The notes under the pieces are model-generated. The model did no database searches. It worked only from the letters and a program-made list of their open reading frames with translations, and was not told the origin of the DNA. Position numbers and translations under genes: made by a program. Positions 10,560 through 19,446 of a stretch of DNA of 64,000 bases are shown here, one piece after another. Numbering within the stretch: the stretch's first letter is position 1; each line of letters begins with the position of its first letter. The DNA is from Draba incana (Eukaryota > Streptophyta > Magnoliopsida > Brassicales > Brassicaceae), in the NCBI GenBank assembly GCA_963576765.1, contig OY755204.1, forward strand, positions 19,814,219-19,878,218, in the 5' to 3' direction.

Positions 10560-11170
10560 CCACCGTCGAAATTTTTGTTTCATGGGATTTATCTTAGCTC
10601 AAATTCACCGAAGCGGGCTGCAAGTTCTTTGACTACATGGAGGTTGGCATTCATTTTACCATCCTTGGTTTTGTACTCCCCGTTAAATTGACTGGCCACC
10701 AACTGAGAGTCACAATTTGCTTTTAGGCATTCTGCCCCTACAGCCTTAGTGAACCAGGGGCCGGCGATTAAGGCTTCATACTATGTAGCATTGTTGGATG
10801 CCTCGAAGTTCAACCGAAATGATTGTTTTATGATTTCACCTGTTGGGGACTCTAGTCGTATCCCTACTCCGGATCCTCGGTGTGAGGAGGAGGAGTCGAC
10901 GTACAGGGTCTAGAATCCTTCTTCGCTAGTTATTTTGATGTTTTCCCCTTCAGGGAGTTCGGCTACAAAATCGGCCAAGACTTGAGACTTGGCGCTTGGG
11001 CGTCCCTTGTAAATTATATCGTACTCACTAAACTCGATTGCCCATTTAATTAGTCGTCCAGACTAGTTGGGGTTGTGCAGTATAGTTCGAAGTAGGTGAT
11101 TGGTCAATACCTCGATAGTTTGTGATTAGAAGTAAGGACGTAACTTTCTCACAGAGATCACTAGGGCTAG
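10560..11170 (-). pseudogene. Tat-type RNase H plus archaeal-type RNase H
   Basis: Reading the minus strand: end of the normal RNase H (RKLRPYF, then TIEVLTNHLL and KWAIEFSEYDI), a linker (QVLADFVAELPEG), then a second RNase H (LYVDSSSSHRGSGVGIR, FEASNNAT, YEALIAG, CDSQLVASQFNGEY). The dual arrangement is diagnostic for the Tat lineage. Stops interrupt it near 10910, 10780 and 11065. Confidence 0.78.
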
Positions 11171-12390
11171 TGCTAGTGAGTTACATATGTCGGTGAGGTA
11201 GTAATCCTTTAGACATGTCAGATCAACCAGACTATCGATATAAGGTAGAAGGAAGCTATCCTTTAGACATGTTTTGTTTATGTCGGTGAAATCGATACAC
11301 ACCCTCCATTTTTCATTCATATTCTTTACCACTACGAGATTAGCGAGCTAGCCGGGATATTTTACCTATGTTATTGATACTGATCCGAGCAACTTTTCTA
11401 CCTCGTTATTTATTGCTCTGGATCGCTCCAGACACAACTTCCTTCTTTTTTGCTTGATTGGCCAGTGAGATGGGTTAACATTGAGCTCGTGGTGATTTTG
11501 GGATTGATTCCTTTCATATCTTCTACTGACCAAGCAAAAGTTGATATGTTTTGGCAAAGCAAATTCACAAGCTGATTTCGGACTCGGTCGCTGAGATCGA
11601 TACCGTTTCCTATGCACCGATCTGGTTTGTTGAGTTCCAGTATAACTTGTGTGACTATTTTCCCGTTCACCACCTTCTTTGCCTCCTTAGGTGGTTGTTT
11701 CTCCATTTCTTCCACGTGATCTGAGATCTGAAGAGCCAATGTCGTTCGGCTCCTCTGTTTTCTTTCTAAGAAGAAATAGTTTCTTGCTTTGATCTGGCTA
11801 CCTTGTATTGCATAAGTCTCCTCGTTAGTTGGTAGTTTTAAGCACTGGTGATAAGGCAACGCCACGGCCTTCTTGATGTAGAGACAAGGCGTTCCAAGGA
11901 TAATGTTGTACACCAAGGCGGTATCGATAAGTACGAATTCGATCAGTCGCGTAACGTTTGATACGCTAACTGGGAGCTTAATATTTCCAACCGTGGTAGT
12001 TGTCTAGTTGGTGAATCCCATTAGGGGCCGAAGATTCTGTCGTAGCCTATTTCCTTCAACCTCCATTTCGCGGAGAGTACTTTGGTAAATAAGGTTCACC
12101 GAGGTTCCTGTATTAACTAGCGTCCGGTTGATTTCACAATCATCTACCATGATCATGATGACCATAGGGTCGTTGTGAGGGCGGCTTAGGTTCGCTGTGT
12201 CCCATCCGTCGAACGTGGTAGACAAATGTTCTCTGGCCAGCTGTGTTTGTTCGTCTTCCCGTCGGATGGATCAGACGTCACCTTTCTCCTTATTCATTCC
12301 TCCCATGATCATAAACGTTGTCATGATTTTCAGTGGTTGTTTAATCGATCCTTTTCAGATCATATTTTGCTCCCAATAAATCAAAAAGGC
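11171..12390 (-). pseudogene. Tat-type protease and truncated reverse transcriptase
   Basis: The protease part (12225-11800) shows LVNTGTSVNLIY: the first residue of the catalytic DTG/DSG triad is Asn, so the protease would be dead. The block YNIILGTPCL follows. RT begins with NEKWRVCIDFTDINK and KDSFLLPYIDSLVD (about 11310-11240) and then jumps directly into RNase H, so the RT palm and thumb are deleted. There are frame changes around 11520 and 12000. Confidence 0.75.
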
Positions 12391-12408
12391 CCCATAATGG
12401 ACGCCAAT
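12391..12408 (-). other. Tat-type primer-binding site
   Basis: On the minus strand TTGGCGTCCATTATGGGG, a decayed form of the TTGGCGCCGTCTGTGGG site used by Tat-lineage elements, next to the LTR end. Confidence 0.55.
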
Positions 12409-12898
12409 TGAAAGTACTGGGTTCGTAAATATGACCTCAATTCCCTTCAAACAAGTGGGGTTTAAGATTTAAAGGCAAAATAGTTCGAAAAGCTTAAGAA
12501 AAGGTCAAGAATGTTTACAATGAAGTATATTGCTCAAGAGAGTTGCGGATCCCCTTTTTGAGTGAAATGAGTTACATATTTATATTAAATGATATTTTTC
12601 AAGTAAACCCTAGAAATGTATGGAAAATATCATAACTAAGAAGATTTACACAATATTCTCATATATTCCCGACCTCTTCTCTAAGTATTACGAGGTCTGC
12701 GAATCTTGAATATATTCGGCCTCTAATCTTCATAAAGGGCTTTCATAGTCGTCTTAGGCCCATCTTGCTGCTTCTGAATTGGTAATCGGGTCGGTTGGAT
12801 TCTAGGTGGGGTATGGGTGAAGGGTGCCAAACTTAGTACCACCACACTCTATGCTGAAATATAACTTGTAGAGGTCCAATATAGATATATACCTAACA
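12409..12898 (-). repeat. 5' LTR of the Tat-type element (about 490 bp)
   Basis: On the minus strand it starts TGTTAGGTATA and ends ACTTTCA, abutting the PBS. Just outside (12899-12918) a close copy of the terminal TATAGATAT-ACCTAACA sequence is repeated in tandem. Confidence 0.55.
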
Positions 12899-12918
12899 AT
12901 ATAGATATCTACCTGACA

Positions 12919-13975
12919 ATTTTGCATTACATATATGTTGTTTCACCTGATTTGTATACAGGCAACAAATTTATTAGCGACATATAATACAATACTGCAT
13001 GCTATTTTTAAACAAAGCTCACCATTCTATTAGTACATGTCACCAACACTGATGAGAAAGTACATATTATTATAACACCAACAACAAATTTTGTGTTTTA
13101 AATGATCGTGGGTTTCACCAAATAATTTTTTTTGAAAAAGATCCCACCAAGTAATTAAACACAATATACCGAACAAATAATTTTTGCTTACAAAATCAAA
13201 GAAGGTGAGTCACACAAAGTAATAAATGCAATTGTGAATGAAGCCCACGCGCAGTCCACAGAAACGCGTTCCACTATAAATGCAGAACTGATTTTTTTCC
13301 GGTACCCTTTTACCATTTCTCCGTACCCACTTCCTCTTTGTTCTTTACTTAATTATATTATTTCACATTGCCATTGACCAAATTATGATCGAGGATTGTG
13401 TAGAGACTGTGTGTCCTCGACAGATTCGCATGTAATTGAAACGCTAGTTTTATTAATAATTTTTTTGAAGAATTTTCCCCGGTGACAAAAAAAAAAAGGT
13501 TACAAATCAAATTTTTGTCTCAAATAATATTTGGTTATATCGTGATATCACTTATTCAATTTGATATTTGTTAAAATAAAAAAAATACTCCATGATCAAT
13601 CTATCAAATTGAGTATTTTAACTTCAACAAAGCGAAAGAAGGGTAAAGCAAGAAATGTGGAGGCACATATTGCAACATTGTGATTAATTCTCTTCATTAT
13701 TACTTAAGAAGCCTGCAATTCCGCTGGGTTAATTCCGTTGACCAATTTTAATGCAACAACTGTTCCCAAAACACAAGTCTCGTTTAAATGCCAGCCTAGT
13801 GCCTCCCATTCTTCGAAATTTCAGACTCATTTAAACATTTGACTGTCTGTTAATACCACTAGGTCATAAATCATAACAATATGAGATTTAACGGAAGAAG
13901 ACCAAACCTAAACAAATAAACTCTCATCTGAATCAAGGGAGAGAATAGTAAATATAAAAAGAGAAGACAAAGGTT
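12919..13975. other. intergenic, gene-free
   Basis: AT-rich sequence. A TATA-like CTATAAATG lies at about 13275 on the plus strand with a 16-codon frame starting at 13384; I see no supported gene. Confidence 0.4.
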
Positions 13976-15144
13976 TCAAGTAGAAGCAGAAGAATGAGGT
14001 CGATCAAAGTGGAGAAGCTGTGCAGCACATTTGGGACAGTCCTCTACAAGCTTAGGAACCATGAAGTACATGAAACAAGCTTTGCATCCAGCAACCACAA
14101 GCACATCTTCTTCTTCTTCTTCTTCTTCATCTTCCTCTTTATGATTCTCTCTTGATGATGGAGATGACTCTGATGAAGACTCTTCACTGTCGAAATATGA
14201 ACTATCTTCTTCTGAACAGATGGTTCCAAAAGATTCTCCACTGTCTTCATCTCCTGCATTTCTTGGATCCTCTTTCACTCTCATTCCGTTTTTCCAGTTT
14301 ATGTAGTAAATCTCTCCTGTCTAAAACCAGAAAAAGTAAGAAACTTTTTGATGCCCACATAAAAAAGTTTCTCTGCAAATTGCAAATGCACACAAGTTGT
14401 GTTAGACCAAAAAGCTTTGGTCCTAGATCTATAAATGAGCAAATGACTATGTATCTTTTATATGTATGTTTGTGGTATTGTGGGCATTGATATCATTGAA
14501 CAAGCAAAAAACACATTTGTCTTTTTTGTTTTCTTTCCTTGGGATATAATTCATATCAGAGAGATGAAATTTTAGTAGAAAAATTCCTTTTGTATTTCTC
14601 GAAAGCAAAAAGAAAAAATCCAGAACTTAGTAAGTTTCATTGTGAAGCCTTTAGACTTTTTGACCATCTAAAATTTATGCAAAAGAAAAAAAAGCGAAAT
14701 TTCCATAAAAAGCGTCTCATTTGGTCTTTCTCTAGCACAAGCCTGAAACCAAAGCCCTATGAGCAATATTTATACGGACAGAAGCAATAAATGCATCACA
14801 AGGAAACAAGAAAGTATTAATTACTGTTTATAAACAGGGAGCAAATTCTGCATTTAATGCAATCCAAAATACGAAAACGATACAAGTTCGAAGTTTATGT
14901 AGAGATTAGTTAAACCTAAAAAAGAAAAGAGAAAGAAGAATCTCATTTTGGTTACCTTGAGGTCAAGACACTGTTCCCAGTGACAAGGAAGAGAGATGTG
15001 AGAATTGAGCTCCAACGTTGTGTCTGAGATCGGATTGTGTTCGTTACTCTCTTTCTTCATCGTCGACGATCCGATTCTACTTCCCCGATCATTCAGAGAA
15101 AAATTCTTCATCGATCTCTCCAGAGATTCCGTTATCGTCTTCAT
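13976..15144 (-). CDS. CFL1-like WW-domain protein, two exons (15144..14956, 14320..13976)
   Basis: Splicing with a GTAAC donor (14955) and a TTTTAG acceptor (14321) gives 177 aa; the junction is in phase 0 and rebuilds a WW domain. Residues ~52-80 show LPCHWEQCLDLK then TGEIYYINW and EDPR, with the first Trp present but the second, usual Trp position occupied by Lys. A Ser/Glu-rich acidic middle (a run of Glu) is followed by a Cys-rich end, GCKACFMYF then CPKC, probably metal binding. This matches the plant CFL1 (CURLY FLAG LEAF 1) type, whose Arabidopsis member is reported to act with HD-ZIP IV regulators in cuticle development. The start at 15144 was chosen over the in-frame 15204 because the upstream part looks like 5' leader. 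Paralogue identity is uncertain. Confidence 0.8.
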
Positions 15145-15256
15145 CTTCTTAACACGCAGAGAAAATAAAGGAAGAAGAAATGAGAGATTTTGATGGGAAA
15201 ACAAAACAAGAGAAGGGGTATTTCCGGAAATTTAGTAAGGGGCTTGCTTGAAACAT

Positions 15257-15411
15257 CACGCGCCGTGAGATGAAGCGCGTGTGGGGGTTTTTGGGTAAAA
15301 GAGAAAGTGGACCCGTAACTGTCAGGCGCAAAGAGGCTCGCACTTGGTCTCACGTCCGTGTTACCGTGTTGTTGGGTCATATGAATCACACGCGCGAGTG
15401 CTAGGCGCGTG
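15257..15411. promoter_or_regulatory. two inverted CACGCGC/GCGCGTG pairs upstream of the WW gene
   Basis: CACGCGC (15257-15263) faces GCGCGTG (15275-15281), and CACGCGC (15389-15395) faces GCGCGTG (15405-15411), 113-267 bases upstream of the chosen ATG. The CGCG core fits the CAMTA calmodulin-binding activator site. Regulation by CAMTA is inferred only from the motif. Confidence 0.45.
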
Positions 15412-16317
15412 AGAATAGCGAGGGAGGAGAATAAAAGTTTAAATCTTGGGAAGGGTTAAAGTGGGAAACCTGAGAGTTTTTTTTTTTAGAAAGAATGAAT
15501 AATTCTGTAAAACTTAAAATTAAATATATAATTAGCGTAGCTATCGAAAAGAATGCCGGAACATCCTTTATTCTACTTTTTATGTGTTTTTTTTTGTTTA
15601 GCCTTGAAATCTTACAAATTACACAAAAAGATATCTGTAATTTCAAAGTTACTTACAAAAACTACAAAAGATAAATAATAAAGCTAAACCTCAGTAAATT
15701 TTATAAATGTCAGTTCAGTTTGTTATCAGTCGGAGACACTGGTTTGTTGTTTATGCTATGCTAAAAATATATATCAATTTAAAAATCTTATCAAAGAAGA
15801 ATGATGAATCAATCTTCTTTTTTTTTAAGTAAAGTTATATATAATTTATTCTAGATTATCTTGAATTGATTAACTTTTTGAAAAATATTAATTTATGATG
15901 CCATTCTAAAAAATTCTATTTAAATTTTTTCTTTCCAAAATAACCATTTTGTACTCGGCTTATGAACGTTTATAAAAAAAACATTCCATGTTAGAATTGG
16001 GCTTATCAAAGTTTATAAACATTTTTATTATCATAGCTTTAGAAATTTGTATTTAAAAAAAAATTAATCATTTGAAACATAGAAATCGAATTTTTAAAAA
16101 TTGACATAAATCAATGATAGTTTATAAAAATGGTGTCATAAAAATAGTGTTTTTGAATTTTCTCCATATAAGCTTTAATTTGGTAAAAACAGTTTGTGTA
16201 TAGTATGATCGGCAGAGATATATTTGTCAAAATGAACAAGAAAATCCATCTAGAAAAGATGAACAAGAAAGATTTTAGAAGCCTATTTAATGTTTCTAGC
16301 AAAAATTTTTTTTTTTT
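15412..16317. other. AT-rich intergenic
   Basis: Long A/T runs and no gene I can support; the short minus-strand frames at 15401-15646 and 16111-16302 look like chance. Confidence 0.4.
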
Positions 16318-16725
16318 TCTTTGGACGGACGACCGCCCGTAGGGGGTTTACTGCACAAGGCCCCTGCAGAGGAAAAGCTTTCTCCCAGCGAATATAAGAT
16401 ACTCCGCTCCGCACAACATAGGGATTGGCACGCTTTCGGGAAAAACATAAAATAGTAGAAGATCCAGCATGCGGAACACGGCGATCATTAGAAATTCACG
16501 AATTAAAAATGTTGTAATATACTCTTTCCCATAACTTCTCATACCAGACCAATCCACTGAAATGCAAATAGGGATCAGAAATGTGGTCAATATCACGAAG
16601 AATAAAGAGATACCGTCTATACCCAAATAAAAATTGATGTTTTCATAAGGAAGCCATCGAAGGCTTTCCACAAATTGAGATTTTGCCGTAGAAGAGTCGA
16701 ATTGTATCCGAGGAACAGGAGACTA
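16318..16725 (-). pseudogene. nad4: NUMT: part of mitochondrial nad4 exon 1 and start of its intron
   Basis: The minus strand encodes a 107-aa stretch with LRWLPYENINFYLGIDGISL and REFLMIAVF, clearly NADH dehydrogenase subunit 4 of complex I; upstream the match extends in frame to IQFDSSTAKSQF (about 16712). The exon part ends at about 16415 and is followed by GTGCGGAG, the start of a group II intron, which continues to about 16318. Presence of intron sequence means DNA, not mRNA, was transferred. The end of the frame (CGAEYLIFAG...) is read-through into the intron. No mitochondrial gene function is expected here. Confidence 0.85.
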
Positions 16726-17030
16726 TGGAAAACAATTGTTATTTTCATAGATAATAAATGTCATAAGTTAAATACCTAATACAATGTGTTTCAAAGGGAT
16801 TTATTATCTTGAAAACAACCACTAGGGCATCTATTTTCTACACAGTAAGCAAAACACATAAAGATCGCAAATTAGAATAGAAAATAAAGAGAGAGAAATG
16901 AGAAAGTGTGAATACGGTGAGTTGTAAAGAGACATTGAAAAAGAGTCGGAAACGAGAGATTGAGAAAAAGTGACTCCATATTCTAAAAAAGGCAGATCCA
17001 TGAAGTATCAGCACTTTGTGGTAAGAAAGA
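16726..17030. other. short spacer before the gypsy element
   Basis: Purine-rich plus strand. A minus-strand frame 17001..16831 (56 codons, one hydrophobic segment) starts just inside the flank, but nothing supports it as a gene. Confidence 0.3.
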
Positions 17031-17035
17031 TTTAG
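17031..17035. repeat. target-site duplication TTTAG (partner 24732-24736)
   Basis: TTTAG precedes the 5' LTR and follows the 3' LTR of the 7.7-kb element. Confidence 0.9.
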
Positions 17036-18459
17036 TGTAACATTCCGAAACCAAAGTGTTGAATTTGGAAAGGGGTGTCGATCGACACCAAGTTATGAGA
17101 TGGTTTCGGTTTGATTTTATTTTCGCTCGGCTTGGCTCGGTTAAGAGTGCGCAGCCCTAGGTCACCCTATTTAAAGAGAGCTGCGATCCTGAGCCGTTTT
17201 TCTGGAGAAAGAAAAGAGTTTGAAAGAAGAGAAAGAGAGAGAAAGAGTTTTGTGTGAGGATTTTGAGAGGGAGGAGAAGACAGATTCGTCTGTTTCGGTA
17301 GAGAGGCGGAACGGTCGACCATATCTTGCCTGATCAGTGTGATTTTTGGTAAGTATGTTTTTCTGTCTCTTAGCTGTGTATAGGAAAAATCGGATCGTCG
17401 TTTCGATTTGTAGATATTGAGTTATGATCATTTTCCCGTAAGTGGTCTGTGCAGTTTCGGGATTCGATCAGTCTCCTTGGGAAGTGTTTTTCTGGCGTTT
17501 CAGAGAGAATCAGAGGACGATCTAGGTACCATTAGAAATCCCTGTCGGTCTAGTTTTCAGATTGGGTTTACGATCTGAATTCGGAGGTACGTTCTGATCC
17601 CTATGATCGTTTTAATCCAGTGCGTTGTTCTGTTTTCTGGAAATCTGATTTAGGGTTTTTGGAAAATCCAAGTTTGGTGTTCTAGGTAATTGAGGAAGGG
17701 TTCCTTGGTGTTTTCGGTTGAGAATATAGGTTGCGAGGTTGCTGATTTTGGGTTCTTAACCGTTCCTTCTTCGAATCGCGTAATCGAGGTGAGTGCGTGA
17801 TCGTGGATATGGGATTAGATTATTAGGATTTTTCGAATGAGTGTTTGTATTGATTAAATTGCTTGCTGAGATTATTCTGTGTGAATCATGTGTTTGGAAT
17901 CGTGACTGATCTCGTGTGATGAAACGGAATTCGAGTCGCGAGAAGATTTTGACTCGGTTCAGGTTTCTGTGAGAGTTGTCGATCGACACCTAGTGGTAGT
18001 GTCGATCAACACCACTTTTTGATATTCGCGAGGATTGTGATTCTGATGGAGTGTCAATCGACACCACTGTTTTAAAATGTTGTTTTCACTTGTTATTGAC
18101 TGTTGTTTGATCGTGTAGAAATTGATAATCTATATTTCCCTTACTATGTATCCGGTAGACGGGATGCCCGCTTCACTGAGTATTTGTGATAATACTCACG
18201 CAACTCTGTTTTTCCTTTTTGAGTTGCAGGTAGAGGAAAAGTGTGATGGCGGAATCATGGCGTATGAAGATCATGATAGGATGTTGTTTTATGTTGCATT
18301 TAGTAGAACCTGCTAGGTTGCGTTAAATGCTAGTTGTTCATTGAAATGATGGAATTTGATTTATGAAATTAATGGATTATTTTATTGGTTATCTGTTTTA
18401 TGTTATTTCCGCAGTAGAATTGTTTAGGATTAAAAAAAAAAAAAAGTTTGGTTGTTTCA
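17036..18459 (+). repeat. 5' LTR (1424 bp)
   Basis: TGTAACATT to GGTTGTTTCA. TATA-like CTATTTAAAG at about 17166. Palindromes: GGTGTCGATCGACACC at 17074-17089, then variants near 17975, 17999 and 18051. The 3' LTR at 23335 is collinear with few differences; it lacks one of the palindromes. Confidence 0.9.
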
Positions 18460-18462
18460 ATT

Positions 18463-18474
18463 TGGTATTAGAGC
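18463..18474 (+). other. primer-binding site with one mismatch
   Basis: TGGTATTAGAGC; T replaces C at the seventh base of the usual initiator-Met site. Confidence 0.75.
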
Positions 18475-18678
18475 CTAGACGGTTTTAGGACTGGTGAATT
18501 GGATGTCTGAGACTATGTGTTAAAATTGATTTTTTTGTGTTTAGTCAATTTAATAGAGTCTTAGAATCATCCTCCTCAGCCTTTAAAGAGATTCTGCGGT
18601 AAGTATCTATGTTTGTTTGTGACTCATATCCTCTGTGGTTATAGTATCTTTGGCTGTGTTTTTGGGAAATGCAGAGCA

Positions 18679-19446
18679 ATGGATACTGGAGGTAGAGGTC
18701 TTGGTAGAGGTAAAAGTCGGGGTCAGGGGTGCATGTTTGAGTTGTCCAGTGGCGGAGCTGCGAGTGCTTCGCAGGCGTCAGAGTCTCAGGCGTATCAGGC
18801 AGGTTCTGTGAGTGAGACCAGCGTGAGTGCCAGTGTTGGTGCTGTAGGTGCCAGGAGGGGTACTGGGTTAGCTGGGGATGGAGTGGGCCCAGGTGTGGGT
18901 GTCGCTCCAACTCAGGATCGTTGGGATCGTTTTGTGGGCTTGTTAACGCAGATTCTAGAGAGGTTACAGGTAGTAGCTCCGGTGCAGGTGTCAGAGCAGC
19001 TGAGGGCTGTAATGTCTGAGGAACATTCGACTTATGAGGTGAGGATGAGGCGGATGCAACTTCCGAGTTCGGGGCGTTTCTCAGGTAGTGTAAGTCATGT
19101 GGGAACCGAGGAGTGGATGGTGAGGGAAGAGCGTGTCTCTTATTCGAGCAGAGTTTTCGCGGAGTATCCGGCAACAACGGGGGTTGTCCATCAAGAGTTT
19201 GTTCCAGCTCTTCGCCGAGGAGGCAACAGTGTCCTGAGGCTCCTAACCAGGCCTGCAAGCCTGCGCAAGGGGCAGAAGAGAAAGAGGGAAGGCACTTCCA
19301 AGCTGAAATCAAAAGGTCGTAGTTGTTATGGGTGTGGGAGCAGGGAGCACTGTGTTGCGGGTTGTCCTGTGAGAGCAGAGTTTCGGGGAGCTCGAGTTTG
19401 TCATCACTGCAGGGAGCCAGGTCATATTAAGGTCGAGTGTCCCTAG
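18679..19446 (+). CDS. gag: shortened gag with two zinc knuckles
   Basis: A 255-aa open frame from ATG 18679, chosen because the context (GCAGAGCA before ATG) and N-terminus (MDTGGRGLGRG) match the gag start at 4175; an in-frame upstream Met at 18613 lies in the leader. The Gly/Arg-rich N-terminus and a Gln/Val-rich middle are followed by FSGSV (about residue 134), after which the capsid core blocks (HYLSGDAHAWW, FNAKYFP) seen at 4537-5061 are missing. The C-terminus has two complete CX2CX4HX4C knuckles, CYGCGSREHCVAGC and CHHCREPGHIKVEC. It could bind RNA, but particle assembly is doubtful. It is uninterrupted, unlike its neighbours. Confidence 0.75.
   Translation: MDTGGRGLGRGKSRGQGCMFELSSGGAASASQASESQAYQAGSVSETSVSASVGAVGARRGTGLAGDGVGPGVGVAPTQDRWDRFVGLLTQILERLQVVAPVQVSEQLRAVMSEEHSTYEVRMRRMQLPSSGRFSGSVSHVGTEEWMVREERVSYSSRVFAEYPATTGVVHQEFVPALRRGGNSVLRLLTRPASLRKGQKRKREGTSKLKSKGRSCYGCGSREHCVAGCPVRAEFRGARVCHHCREPGHIKVECP

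Larger units (their letters stand above)
1778..12898 (-). mobile_element. Tat/Retand-lineage Ty3/gypsy element, degraded and interrupted
   Basis: On the minus strand the order is LTR (12898-12409), PBS (12408-12391), protease, RT, RNase H, archaeal-type RNase H (to about 10560), then integrase (2855-1778). The extra RNase H after the normal one marks the Tat lineage. A 7.6-kb plus-strand element sits between the RNase H and integrase parts, flanked by GAGGT duplications, and the two halves join in order when it is removed. Gag is missing: protease sequence starts within about 150 bp of the PBS. The 3' LTR was not found on the left. Many stops and frameshifts make it non-functional. Confidence 0.75.

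Noticed and set aside
14152..14490. 112-aa plus-strand ORF
   Set aside because: Antisense of the WW gene exon 2 and intron.
16831..17001. 56-codon minus-strand frame with a hydrophobic segment
   Set aside because: Short, between a NUMT and an LTR insertion, with no homology I recognise.
18545..19312. 255-aa minus-strand ORF
   Set aside because: Antisense shadow of the gag frame at 18679-19446; composition (Pro/Ser/His-rich) reflects the opposite strand.
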